Positions 12,455 through 23,079 of a stretch of 64,000 nt of DNA are shown here, in pieces. The DNA is taken from positions 16,190,162-16,254,161 of the forward strand of contig NC_089749.1 in the NCBI RefSeq assembly GCF_040412425.1, read 5' to 3'. Position 1 is the stretch's first letter. Each line of letters starts with the position of its first letter. The DNA is from Macrobrachium rosenbergii. Its lineage: Eukaryota > Arthropoda > Malacostraca > Decapoda > Palaemonidae. The notes beneath the pieces were generated by a model. It was not told where the DNA came from. It did no database searches and was given only the letters and a program-made list of their open reading frames with translations. Made by a program: the position numbers and the translations under genes.

Positions 12455-12875
12455 TGTGTTGGGGGTGGGGGGGGTATGTTTGTGTGTGGTGTGTAAGGGA
12501 AGTCTTCAGTGCTTGCTATGGCCCCGTTTTTATCTTGGGGGGGGGGGGTGTTTGTATGTGTATGTATGATAGGTCCCCAGTGCTTGCCACAGCGCCGTTT
12601 GTATTGGGGATCGTGTGTGTGTGTGTGTGTGTGTTTAAGGGAGGTCTCCAGTGCTTGCCATGGCCCCGTTTGTATTGGGGAAGTGTGTTTGTTGTTATGT
12701 GCGTAAGGGAGGTCTCCAGTGCTTGCCTTGGCCCCGTTTGTGTAGGGGGTCGTGTGAGTGTGTGTGTCTCCAGTGCTTGCTATGGCCCCGTTTGTGTAGA
12801 GGCGGGGGGTAGAATTTTTGTGTGTGTGTGTGTGTGTGTGTTTGTGAGGGAGGTCTCCAGTGCTTGCTATTGCCT
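12455..12875 (+). repeat. G-rich minisatellite, about 55-90-bp unit, six copies
   Basis: Core GGTCTCCAGTGCTTGC(C/T)A followed by TGGCCCCGTTTGT and a G-run then (GT)n. Cores start near 12502, 12571, 12644, 12713, 12768 and 12852. Runs of 8 to 13 G occur. The 147-codon open frame over it is a by-product. Confidence 0.9.
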
Positions 12876-13251
12876 GTTTACTTAATGATCCTCTTCCTGT
12901 GCCTCTCGTGGTAGACTTAAGAATTTCTGCGCTATTTAATTTCTTGCCTCCTGAAACTTTTTTTTATACGTTTCTCTTGGTTGTGTGTGTGTGTGTGTTT
13001 GTGTTTCTGCACTCCTCCACATTAGGTCTGCCGCAGTCGGCAAACTCGTATTTGCCACGGGAAATTGCCTTCTTCAAGTTCCTGCTTCTCCAGTTTTATG
13101 TCTCAGAACAGAACTAACGCCCATTTTCCAAATTTCTGCTTCGACGTGTATTGAGCCTCTTCACATGGCGTGACTCCGACTCGTTTTCCTCTCCACGGCT
13201 CTCACTCGTTCTTGTCCTTTTTTTGTTCTAAGTGCTTCTTATGTAATCAGG

Positions 13252-13252
<1 letters not shown>

Positions 13253-13321
<69 letters not shown>

Positions 13322-13409
13322 TCTTCTTCTTCTTGTCGCCATGTTCTGCGTTACTACGTGCTTGTCTCATTCACAAAGCCGTTCTTTTTTATTGTCACAC
13401 GTTCTTCTC

Positions 13410-13463
<54 letters not shown>

Positions 13464-13549
13464 GCGGCTTACATCCTTCCTTGTTCTACCTCGTTAATAT
13501 TTTACGCTTGGGTTCTTCCACCCTCATTTCTGTGTTTATCCACTTATAC

Positions 13550-13609
<60 letters not shown>

Positions 13610-13656
13610 TGATGCGCTGACCTTAGGGAAAAACGACGAGTCATTTTCAAGTTAAT

Positions 13657-13733
<77 letters not shown>

Positions 13734-13752
13734 CTTGATAATTTATTTTCAA

Positions 13753-13819
<67 letters not shown>

Positions 13820-13862
13820 ACGCTGACTTTAGGGAAAAAAGACAGGCCATTGTCAAGTTCAT
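13253..13862. repeat. Compound (CT)n array with related spacers
   Basis: (CT)n tracts at about 13253-13318, 13413-13459, 13553-13605, 13663-13728 and 13756-13816. Three spacers share a CTTGAT-like or GCTGAC start, TTAGGGAAAAA and a CA(T/A)TTTCAAGTT-like end (13607-13653, 13733-13755, 13817-13862), with one internally deleted. Confidence 0.9.
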
Positions 13863-13935
13863 TCTAAAATATCACGAGCAATTACCTTGAGCAACGAAAA
13901 ATACACTGCGGTTTCATACGCTTACACCTGTATGT

Positions 13936-13936
<1 letters not shown>

Positions 13937-14003
<67 letters not shown>

Positions 14004-14005
14004 AT

Positions 14006-14076
<71 letters not shown>
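13937..14076. repeat. Interrupted (AT)n microsatellite
   Basis: (AT)n with TATGTATGTATATATACATA interruptions that form palindromes. Confidence 0.95.
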
Positions 14077-14078
<2 letters not shown>

Positions 14079-14079
14079 A

Positions 14080-14492
14080 TATATGCATTCATAATAATAT
14101 ATGCATACATAGTAATATATGCGTACATAATAGATATATGCATACATAATATATTCATACGTAATTGTATATGCATACATATTAATATATACATACATCA
14201 TAAATATATGCATACAGAATAACATATGCATACATGATAAATCTATGCATACATATTGAAAATATGCATGCATAATGAATATATGCATACGTAATAAATA
14301 TATGCATACGTGATAATAAATGCTTACATAATATATAAATAAATATATGCATACCTAATAGTATGTGCATACATAATAATGTATGCATACCTAATAGTAT
14401 GTGAATACATAATAATGTATGCATACATAATGAATGTATGCATGAATACATAATAATGTCTGCATACATAATGAATGTATGCATGCGTAATA
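14080..14492 (+). repeat. Short tandem array of a TATGCATACATAATAA unit
   Basis: About 20 diverged copies of a 17-20-bp unit with the palindromic core ATGCAT or TATGCATA, alternating ATAATAA and GTAATAA links. No unique spacers between units, so it is not a CRISPR. Confidence 0.92.
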
Positions 14493-14691
14493 AATCTACC
14501 CTTTCCCCTTTTAGAGTTGTGGGATTCGAATCAGTCATCCGTCTTTTGGAAATTCAGGGGTGCAGAATTAATGGCGAAGACCCAACCATTTCGAAAGAGA
14601 AAAATCTATATATAATATCCTGGAAATGAATCACAGCTGACTTATAACTAACAAGTTCGTAATTCAAAACAAAGTTCAGCCATTTTGCACC

Positions 14692-14694
<3 letters not shown>

Positions 14695-14756
<62 letters not shown>

Positions 14757-14761
14757 TATTT

Positions 14762-14834
<73 letters not shown>

Positions 14835-14870
14835 ATTTTGTCTCTCAATGGTGTCTTTCAGTCTCTCTAA

Positions 14871-14936
<66 letters not shown>
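14695..14936. repeat. Three (CT)n tracts with AATATTTTGTCTCTC links
   Basis: (CT)n at about 14695-14752, 14764-14831 and 14874-14936. The short link AATATTTTGTCTCTC follows the first two. Confidence 0.92.
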
Positions 14937-14939
<3 letters not shown>

Positions 14940-15145
14940 CGAGGATGCGGCCGGGGATGAGCTTATCTCTTGCTGCAGAACTGCGCAAAGCGACGAATAT
15001 ATTAATTTTTAAAGGATAAAGCTTTTGGAAATGTAATGTGATTTATCTTATTCCAGAAACCATTTATAAGTGAATTTTGTACGTCTATTTTAATCCCAGT
15101 TGCGTTAGAACACAGCCCTATACACACGTGTGTGTGTGTGTATGC

Positions 15146-15151
<6 letters not shown>

Positions 15152-15208
<57 letters not shown>

Positions 15209-15240
15209 GTATATATATATATACTGTATTATATATATAC
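15152..15240. repeat. (GT)n and (AT)n microsatellites
   Basis: ACACGTGTGTGTGTGTG at 15124-15142, then (AT)n to about 15240 with a few interruptions. Confidence 0.93.
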
Positions 15241-15409
15241 TGTGCATTAGCTGTTTGTCTTCTGGGGATAGCTCCAGAGGAAATACAAGACAATAGTCAC
15301 AACCACAGCTTACAACTGCTGATTATGATGCCTACCACACATAAGGAGCTATATATATCTGCATAGAAGTCTCCTAAGCAGCTCTTAAAACCCTTGACAC
15401 ACATTGTAT

Positions 15410-15745
15410 CTTTCAATTCTATCTTTCTTACACTCTTGCACTTCTTGGGAATTTAGATTCTTCCTTTCTAATACCTCTTTCATCTCAATCAGGACTTCCT
15501 CTCCTCCATTTCAGCATCTTCAGATAATTCACTTTTTTTCACCCAGTTATTCTCCGTCATTCTTTTCACATGATCAGACCATCCCAGAGGATTTTCACCC
15601 GTGCCAAGTGGCTTCACTACTCATACTTACCTCCACAGATTTCACCACTTCAGATCTTCTCACATAATAAGCAAACAGTTCATCTCATCAGCTTCAACAT
15701 CCTCAGTCAGGAAGAATACTTCACTTCCATAAAGGCTAGTTGAGT
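15410..15745 (-). pseudogene. Decayed LINE reverse-transcriptase C-terminal fragment
   Basis: On the minus strand, pieces read LYGSEVFFL near 15720 and WSDHVKRMTENNWVKK near 15530-15580. These resemble the LYGSE and WxGHVxRM blocks near the reverse-transcriptase end of non-LTR elements. Stops and frame changes show it is dead. The plus-strand open frame here is its antisense. Confidence 0.55.
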
Positions 15746-16275
15746 CCTGTATCCCGTCAAAGGGTACTTTTGGGTCTAGGAGTGTTGTAAATCACAGTAA
15801 TACTTGAAATATTTTAGAATTTAGTCAATATGTTTTTTTATCAACCAATAGATTCGACGTGTTACCGCGCCTTTTTTCTACTGTACTGTAGATTATTTAA
15901 ATTCTTCTTCTCTCTCAGTATTATTATGAAACGTTTTGATTGGGCGTGGTTGGATCAGTGTTGTAGATGGTTCGGTCATATGGGTGGAAGACAATATGTT
16001 GGTGACACAAAGTTCCTTTGTACGATTGACAGTTTTCCTCTTGTTAATGATGACAAAACGACAAGTCAAAGAAGACAGTCCAGGCTACTCACACACACAC
16101 ACACACAAAGAAAATCAGTGTGACTCCCAAGCCGTCGTGTAAAGGAAATCAAAAGGAACTTCGACAATCTCCCAAGCAACTTGAACGTGTTACCCCTCAT
16201 TTTCTTTCCCCTAACTCCGACCCAACTTGAACCATTCTTGTAAATTCATGGCTTTAGTTTCCACTTCTTGTTAAA

Positions 16276-16279
<4 letters not shown>
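15746..16279. other. No gene seen
   Basis: Mixed sequence with a short (CA)n at about 16089-16108. No coding support. Confidence 0.5.
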
Positions 16280-16354
<75 letters not shown>

Positions 16355-16670
16355 CTTTCATTTTATTCAGGGGGTAATGAGCAAGGCTCCCTCGCAGTAA
16401 ATTCGTGTCGCATCGTCATTACCTTCTCCGAGTGGCCTCTTTTCAAGATGGCGAAGGACCCTGTTTCAAGATGGCAACAGGGAAGGGCGGGGTTGTGGGG
16501 AGGGGGGGGGGAATTATAAGAGGTCACTGGAGAATGGGTGTTAGGGGTGGGACGAGGGGGCGGTGGCTGTTAGTAATCAGCATGGCCTAATGGCTTTAAT
16601 ATCATTGTAAGTTACCGTGTTCGAAGAGCTGGAGGAGGAGGAGGAGGAGGAGGAGGAGGAGGGAGGAGGA
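16280..16670. repeat. (CT)n and (GGA)n tracts with G-rich sequence between
   Basis: (CT)n 16280-16351. A duplicated phrase TTTCAAGATGGC at 16440 and 16466. G-rich 16480-16565. (GGA)n 16629-16665. Confidence 0.9.
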
Positions 16671-17670
16671 AAAACCTCCGTTGCATCATATCCTCGGGTC
16701 ATATCTTTGTCCGAATGAGTAATGAAGTTTCAAGTTCATTGCATCTCCGTGACACAAGTGCCTTTAATTGCTTCTCGTTCGTTCCGGGTAACGGAGCGGC
16801 AAATTTCTTGCGTTTGATTAGGGACAGACGAATTGTGGGGCGTTGTGATTGTAAATTTTGGGAGTGGAATTATTGAGCACATAGAGAGAGAGAGAGAGAG
16901 AGAGAAGAGAAGAGAGAGAAGAGATGACTTGGCGTAGCAAGGGTCAGTTTATCGAGGCTCTCCAGATTTTTTATAACTATGATGTGGATAGTGGTGTCTA
17001 TTTTGACTGGTGATGATCACTCCCGTCTCCACTTTTTTTTCTTTCTCCCTACCCCAGATGTGACCCACAACAGTCAGTCAGTCACCACGTACATAAATCA
17101 CCCCTTACGTCAACGCCGTAACAATTAAGTAGAAATGTTAGTAAATGTTTGAAAATAATCAGTTTGAATATTCTCCTTTCACTTTCCCAGACGGTTAAAA
17201 ATATTTCACAAGAGGTCTTCAGTGGCACCCTATAATTACTGACCCAAAATACATGATGTATCCAAATGAGTTAACCTGTCTCGCCTGCGTTTAACCCAGG
17301 AAGTCACATTTAGGAGTGGTCAGACACAGAGTTTGCATACTGGAAATTCAATGTATACTTTGATTTATTTAATTGAGAACTTCGCTCACGAATACTCCAA
17401 CTGAACACCATAGCTTGGTCAACTTTGGTGTCAGCAGATGGGAAGAGAGTCGAGTACGAATTGCGAATACCTGTGTTGGTAATGAGTGTGGGAAGGTCAC
17501 GTTATGCATGACGCATGCTAGGAAGAGGCGACTGTTTCTGTGATTGTCAGTAATTTGTTTTGTAGTTTGTGTATGCTTGTTCTATTAAATGGGTGTTTTT
17601 AGCTTCTAAATGCATGTATTAATTCATTCTTTTTCAGTCCATGTATGCTTGTATGTGTATAATAGGAATT
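16671..17670. other. No gene seen; short (GA)n
   Basis: Contains a (GA)n tract with AGAAG interruptions at about 16883-16925. Otherwise no coding or repeat signal that I can support. Confidence 0.5.
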
Positions 17671-17675
17671 TTGTT

Positions 17676-17737
17676 CATGATTAGAAACTGCGTGTCAGTC
17701 TCTCCCCCTCTATCACGACTAGAAACTGCGTGTCAGC

Positions 17738-17812
<75 letters not shown>
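17676..17812. repeat. Short tandem duplication then (CT)n
   Basis: TAGAAACTGCGTGTCAG occurs at about 17682 and 17721, followed by (CT)n at about 17740-17808. Confidence 0.88.
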
Positions 17813-17818
<6 letters not shown>

Positions 17819-18065
17819 GAAACCAGGACCTTTTGCCACCCCATTTATGAGCGCAAACGATCTGTTTTGCATTTTTCTTTTACGAACTCGAGGGTTTTCA
17901 TGGAAGGCAGAAATGTGTTTTTGGAACCTGGGACACCTTCCTTAGTCGGCTGTTGACGCGTCTAGAAACGCGCACGAGCTCACCTGATGGTTAGGTTCCC
18001 CCTCTTAATGACTCCTTTTATTGGCGAGTTTTACAGCACCTGAGAAATTGAAGAAGGGACCGAAG

Positions 18066-18765
18066 AGGGTATTTGTCAACTAGGAAGTTTTCTCGCTGGG
18101 AAGAAAATACTCGCTGGAAAAAAAGGAGTATTCGTCGAAGGAATACTGAATACAATGGGGAATACTGGAAAAAGTATTCGGAATCCAAGGGAAAAGATAT
18201 TCGTCGAAGAAAATTATTCATCAAAGGGAAGGGAAAGTATTCGTTGAAGAATACCATTGGGAATACTGAATATTAGGAAAAAGTGTCCCGAAGGGAATCA
18301 AAGGAACAATACTGGGAGAAAGGGTATCCGAAGGATACTGAGAAGTATCCTGTCAAAGGAATGCACAGGAAGAACACTGGGAAAAAAGTATTCATCGGGA
18401 AAGTATTTGGAAAGTATTCGGGAATATTAGAAAGAGTATCCAGGGAATACTCGGTGGGGAAAGTATTTCGTTGGAGTCGGTGTGAATATTAGAAATTCTG
18501 TCAAATGGAATGAACGGAATATTTATCTGTCTGGAATTGGGAGAAATACGTAGGGAAGGAAATATCTGCTGCTGAAGAAAATATTCGCAATTTTTCGTCG
18601 GGAATACTGAGAAAGAGGTGTTTGGTATTCGAAGGGAATGATGCGTTTCGTCAAGGGAATACTGAAAGGAGTGTCAGGGAAAGTGGGAAAGATGTCCGTC
18701 GAGAGACACTGGGAAAGGTATTCATCGGAGGAGTATTCGTCCCAGGGAATACTCGGTGGGACTTG
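18066..18765 (+). repeat. Degenerate tandem array of a GGGAATACTG..GTATTCGTCG unit
   Basis: About 700 bp of strongly purine-rich sequence made of diverged units of about 25-30 bp with GGGAATACTG, GGAAAAAGTATTC and CGTCGAAGGG. GAATAC and GTATTC are reverse complements, so neighbouring half-units can pair. Several short open frames on both strands are by-products. Confidence 0.85.
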
Positions 18766-18883
18766 TTGATTGAGAATAATGAAAATAGAAGCAAAATACA
18801 ATTTTGAATTTTAGGTGAGTACGTTTATTTGTCAGAATTTCTCTTTTAGACTTTTTCAAATTTCTCTTTTAGACTTTCAAAGC

Positions 18884-18886
<3 letters not shown>

Positions 18887-18931
<45 letters not shown>

Positions 18932-19055
18932 AGATGACCTCCCACTTAAAGTGCATCTGGTCTCCGCCCACGGTTTAGTTAAAATTTCATCTCATTTAAA
19001 ATGTTTAACTGCATAATAACTTGCAACGCACTTGGTCAGCATTTTATTATAGTAG

Positions 19056-19120
<65 letters not shown>
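18887..19120. repeat. (GA)n and (CT)n tracts
   Basis: (GA)n at about 18887-18930, a duplicated phrase TTCTCTTTTAGACTTT at 18838 and 18861, and (CT)n at about 19058-19120. Confidence 0.92.
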
Positions 19121-19124
<4 letters not shown>

Positions 19125-19650
19125 TGAAAGATCTCATTCCGTTATCCCAACCCGACTGTGTTTTTTTTTTCTTTGCGGCCCAAGCCATTCAAGTAATAAT
19201 GAAGGCAATTTTAAGTCTCGCCATTTAACAAGGGCAAAGTTTGTGTATGTGTGTGTGTGTGTATGTGTATATGTGTATTTGTATGTATGTATGTGTTTGT
19301 TTGTTTGTTAAATGCGAAGTTTCTAGCCTTTGTGCCATTCTTGTGTCGTGGGGAAAACATCATAATTGCGTTAATGGCACTAGGTCCTTTTCAGCATTAT
19401 TTTTTCTCTTATCCTCTATTAATGTGCGATGCAATTTCTTCCTTAGGTGGAGGTTGTATATTTTGTGTGAGATGGGGAGGTATGGGGAGGGGGCGGCAGT
19501 TGTTGGTGTGGTGGGACGAGGTGAGGAAAACACTTCCACTTGTTGTTTTGTGTTTTAATGAATATGGTAAGTGCTATTTCTGATATTCTTCCTCGCCGTC
19601 GTAAGTAAGAGTGGGGTTCCTTAATTTGGTAGAATGTGGCTTTTAGAGGT

Positions 19651-19652
<2 letters not shown>

Positions 19653-19726
<74 letters not shown>

Positions 19727-19794
19727 AAGATAGATTTTAAAAAAGCGGACTTAGACCCATTTGGCAAATGCTGCAGTGAACCTACTTCAGTTTT

Positions 19795-19838
<44 letters not shown>

Positions 19839-19925
19839 AATTAATTTTTAAAAAAATGGATTGAGGGACCATCTGGCCATTGCTGCAATGAACCTGCTTC
19901 AGTTTTTGGCTATGCGAATTACGCC
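19653..19925. repeat. Compound repeat: two spacers each linked to (CT)n
   Basis: (CT)n at 19653-19724 and 19797-19828. The following spacers share ATTTTTAAAAAA-like sequence, CC(A)TTTGGC, TGCTGCA(G/A)TGAACCT and GCTTCAGTTTTGGCT (about 19730-19797 and 19838-19911). Confidence 0.9.
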
Positions 19926-19955
19926 GCTTATTGGGGTATCCATTTCGGCGAAATA

Positions 19956-19986
<31 letters not shown>

Positions 19987-20360
19987 TTCTCTCTCCTTTA
20001 TTAACAGTTGCGTTTTAAAGGAGATTTGTTGCTGCCATTAAAGCATTCTCGGCGGTAGTGAATGGGTCCTCAGCCTGCGGATATGAACTTGTAAATCGCA
20101 GGTGCTTCAGTTTTATGTAAATAATTACCAACACATTGAATCTCTCTAACGTTTATGGCTGGGTCGGGCGTTATTCTCAGCCATTTTTTAGCCTCTGCCC
20201 TGTTTTGAATATGGTATGTTTTTGGTTCCCAGTGGCTCATGTTTGTGAATTTGTGTATGCATACATGTGTTTTTTCGCGTTACTGGAATTTTATATATGA
20301 GCTCTCTAGATAGCCTGATGGTGAATCGTTTTTGCAAAATTAGACCGTGTTCGTTCAGTA
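19926..20360. other. No gene seen
   Basis: One further short (CT)n at 19957-19995. No coding signal. Confidence 0.5.
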
Positions 20361-20363
20361 CTA

Positions 20364-20537
20364 GCCCCTTGGGTGTAGTTATTTCAAGATATAGTGAGTT
20401 TGATATTAAACATATTTGAAATATTTTGGATACTAATAATATATTATAATATCCCCTATGGGTGTATATATATATTCCAAGATATAGTATATATTATATA
20501 TATATAAATATATATATATGCAATAATATTTTGGATA

Positions 20538-20601
<64 letters not shown>

Positions 20602-20608
20602 TATAATG

Positions 20609-20690
<82 letters not shown>
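20364..20690. repeat. About 95-bp tandem duplication running into (AT)n
   Basis: CCCCT(T)ATGGGTGTA, then CAAGATATAGT, then ATATTTTGGATACTAATA occurs twice (about 20366-20443 and 20452-20545). It is followed by two long (AT)n tracts to about 20690. Confidence 0.88.
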
Positions 20691-20691
<1 letters not shown>

Positions 20692-21207
20692 CCATCAAAA
20701 ATAGATCTTATAAAACCCTGTATCACAGCACACTCAACTCCCCAGATTCAAGTTTAATCAAATAACCCCGCAACACATCTTAAGAGCGTATTATTGTTTT
20801 GTCGCTCTACGATACTGTCAGAACCATGTTGGGAATGTCTGGGAGAGATAAAAAGAAACTCATAACTGCTTCTGTTGCCGTTATCATAATTTGCATGTCG
20901 CTCCAGAGCAGAGGGGGGGGGGCACAGTGACTAATGAAGGAAGCATCTCTCGAGTCGTTATGGTATTTCTTCTTATTTATCTTTCCTCCCTCTTGAGATA
21001 ATTGAGGGGAAGAAGAAATGCGAACGAGAAAAGTGAAGAAGGTCCCGTTGCGTAAACAGATGGGAAAGAAAGAACGGGGTGGCCATTGTATTGTTTTGTT
21101 TGGTATTGTTGAGGAAATATGAGCTGCTTTGCGAATTCTGGATGGTAATTATGCAATACTCGCAGTTGTTTTCGTACTCACATCCGCCCCCTGTTGTTGG
21201 TGCGATT
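20691..21207. other. No gene seen; possible upstream region of Nrg
   Basis: Relatively unique sequence between microsatellites, with a G-run at 20909-20919. It could hold a promoter or noncoding exon of Nrg, but I see no decisive motif. Confidence 0.35.
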
Positions 21208-21218
21208 GTTATTATTAC

Positions 21219-21251
<33 letters not shown>

Positions 21252-21337
21252 CCCTTTGAAAGATTATTAGTACATGATGTAATCAGTTTTATAATAGGAA
21301 TGTGCTCCTTTTATGTGTGTATGTCTGTGCATGTATG

Positions 21338-21421
<84 letters not shown>

Positions 21422-21440
21422 TATATATATATATTATATA
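21208..21440. repeat. (ATT)n and (AT)n microsatellites
   Basis: (ATT)n at about 21210-21251 and (AT)n at about 21347-21420, plus a palindromic TATATAATATA stretch at 21547-21590. Confidence 0.94.
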
Positions 21441-21681
21441 ATGTGATGTGTTTACATAGGGATAACTCTATAGCTGTTGCTTGCTTTTAATTTTGTATAT
21501 GTTCACATGGGCATCCAGCCAAGGAACCCAGTCACAGTTACAACTTATATATAATATAATAATATTATATATAATGTAATAATATAATACTGCACTTTAC
21601 AGTTGGTCTTGATCTTGTTTTATTTACTTTTCAAGTTTTTTTTTTCATAGACTAATGAGCTTTTTCTCTTCTGTGTTGCAG

Positions 21682-21758
21682 GTGGTGTCCGCACTTGAGT
21701 AGAGTTGACAACCTGCAGCCCTTCGGGAGGAAATAAAAAAAAAAAAACTCTTGAAGCG
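21682..21758 (+). other. Nrg: Nrg 5' leader part of first coding exon
   Basis: A pyrimidine-rich tract ending TGTTGCAG (AG at 21680-21681) is a good 3' splice site, so this exon should be spliced to an upstream noncoding exon, which I could not locate. The leader has an in-frame stop at 21696-21698 and an A-run (about 13 A) at 21735-21747 just before the first ATG. The transcription start is not visible here. Confidence 0.65.
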
Positions 21759-21973
21759 ATGTTAGAGACTCGACATTCGAGGATGGGTCTAAGGGCGTTC
21801 CTGGCGCTGCTGGCGCTGGCGGCGACATGCGACGCCGTCATCAAGTACCCGCCAATGATGACCAAACAGCCGCCCTCCAACGAGGAGCTTCTCTTCCAGG
21901 TGGCCTCCAGGCAGGACGAGAATGACAAGCCTTTCATCATCGAGTGCGAGGCCGAGGGAGAACCCGCCCCCAA
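21759..21973 (+). CDS. Nrg: Nrg coding exon 1: signal peptide and start of Ig1 (residues 1-72)
   Basis: Two in-frame ATGs occur. The one at 21759 has a weak context (G at -3, T at +4). The one at 21783 has A at -3 and G at +4, and begins directly with a classical signal peptide (MGLRAFLALLALAATCDA). The first Ig1 cysteine is in IIECEAEG (residue 63). It ends in a GTAAGT donor at 21974 with the last codon split 2+1. Residue numbers in all entries count from the first ATG; subtract 8 if the second is used. Confidence 0.93.
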
Positions 21974-22994
21974 GTAAGTAGTGGTCGTGGCCTTCTCTCG
22001 AGTGTGAGGTTCATAGTTGTGCCCTGCGAGTGACGTTTTGGAAAGGGGACCATGTAGGCCACTGAACCATATCTGTCTTTTCACAAGATATAGAATAGAA
22101 TATAGAATTGGCCTTGCACTCGCTAGGCCCGAGTTCAACTCCCTGGCCGGCTACTGAGGAATTTATTTCTGGTGATAGAAATTAATTTCTCGCCATAAGG
22201 TGGTTCAGATTCCACAATAAGCTGTAGATCCCATTGCTAAGTAACCAGTTGGTTCTTAGCCACTTTAAATAAGTCTAATCCTTCGGGCCAGCCCTAGGAG
22301 AGCTGTTAATCAGCTCAGTGGTCTGGTAAAACTAAGGTTTACTTTTTTTTTTTAGGCCTAAGGCCAAGCACTGGGACCTATGACGTCATTCAGCGCTGAA
22401 AAGGAAATTGACAATAAAAAGATTCGAAAGATGTAACAGAAGGGAAATGTTGCAGTTGCACTATAAATCAATTGTTAGAAGAGGATGGAAAGTAAGATGG
22501 AAGAAAGAGAATATAAATGGGGGTACAGTAAAAGGAATGAAAAGAGTTGCAGCCAAGGGGCGAAGGGCTGCTGCAAAGAACCTAAGTAATACCTACAGTG
22601 CACCGCATGAATTGCACTGACGACACTACCCCCCCAACGGGGATTTTCACACAAGATGTATCAAAACCTTAATGATGAGTACCAGCAGAGGTTTCTGGAG
22701 GGGTGGGTTCATTTTGAGATTCACCCTTATTTTTATTTATTTTTTTTTTTTTTTTGGGGGCTAGGGGAGGGCGTGGTGGATACACTGTCTTCAAGATGAT
22801 GATGATATAAGTTGTGTTGAAGGGGTAGGTTAGTTTGAGGTCATCCAGATTTTGTTTTACGATAAATTCCACTGATTTAATAGTTATATCATATGCCTAC
22901 ATGTTTGTATGATATACCCTCATAATAACGTACCTAAACTTATATTTCTCGCTTGTTTGTTTGTCCAACTTGAAAAGTTTAGCTGTGTAAGGAA

Positions 22995-23079
<85 letters not shown>

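Noticed and set aside
12442..12885. 147-codon Cys/Val/Gly-rich frame
   Set aside because: Produced by the GT-rich minisatellite.
13882..14288. Tyr-Ile repeat open frames on both strands
   Set aside because: They translate (AT)n and the TATGCATA array.
14080..14492. CRISPR-like array
   Set aside because: Units are contiguous with no unique spacers, in a eukaryotic AT-rich context.
15404..15667. Plus-strand 87-codon frame
   Set aside because: It is antisense to a decayed LINE fragment.
21620..22138. 172-codon minus-strand frame over the neuroglian first exon
   Set aside because: Shadow frame across exon, intron and repeat; the plus strand is clearly coding.
22095..22335. A functional tRNA gene
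   Set aside because: Box-like motifs are in the wrong order and spacing for a tRNA; a SINE fits better.
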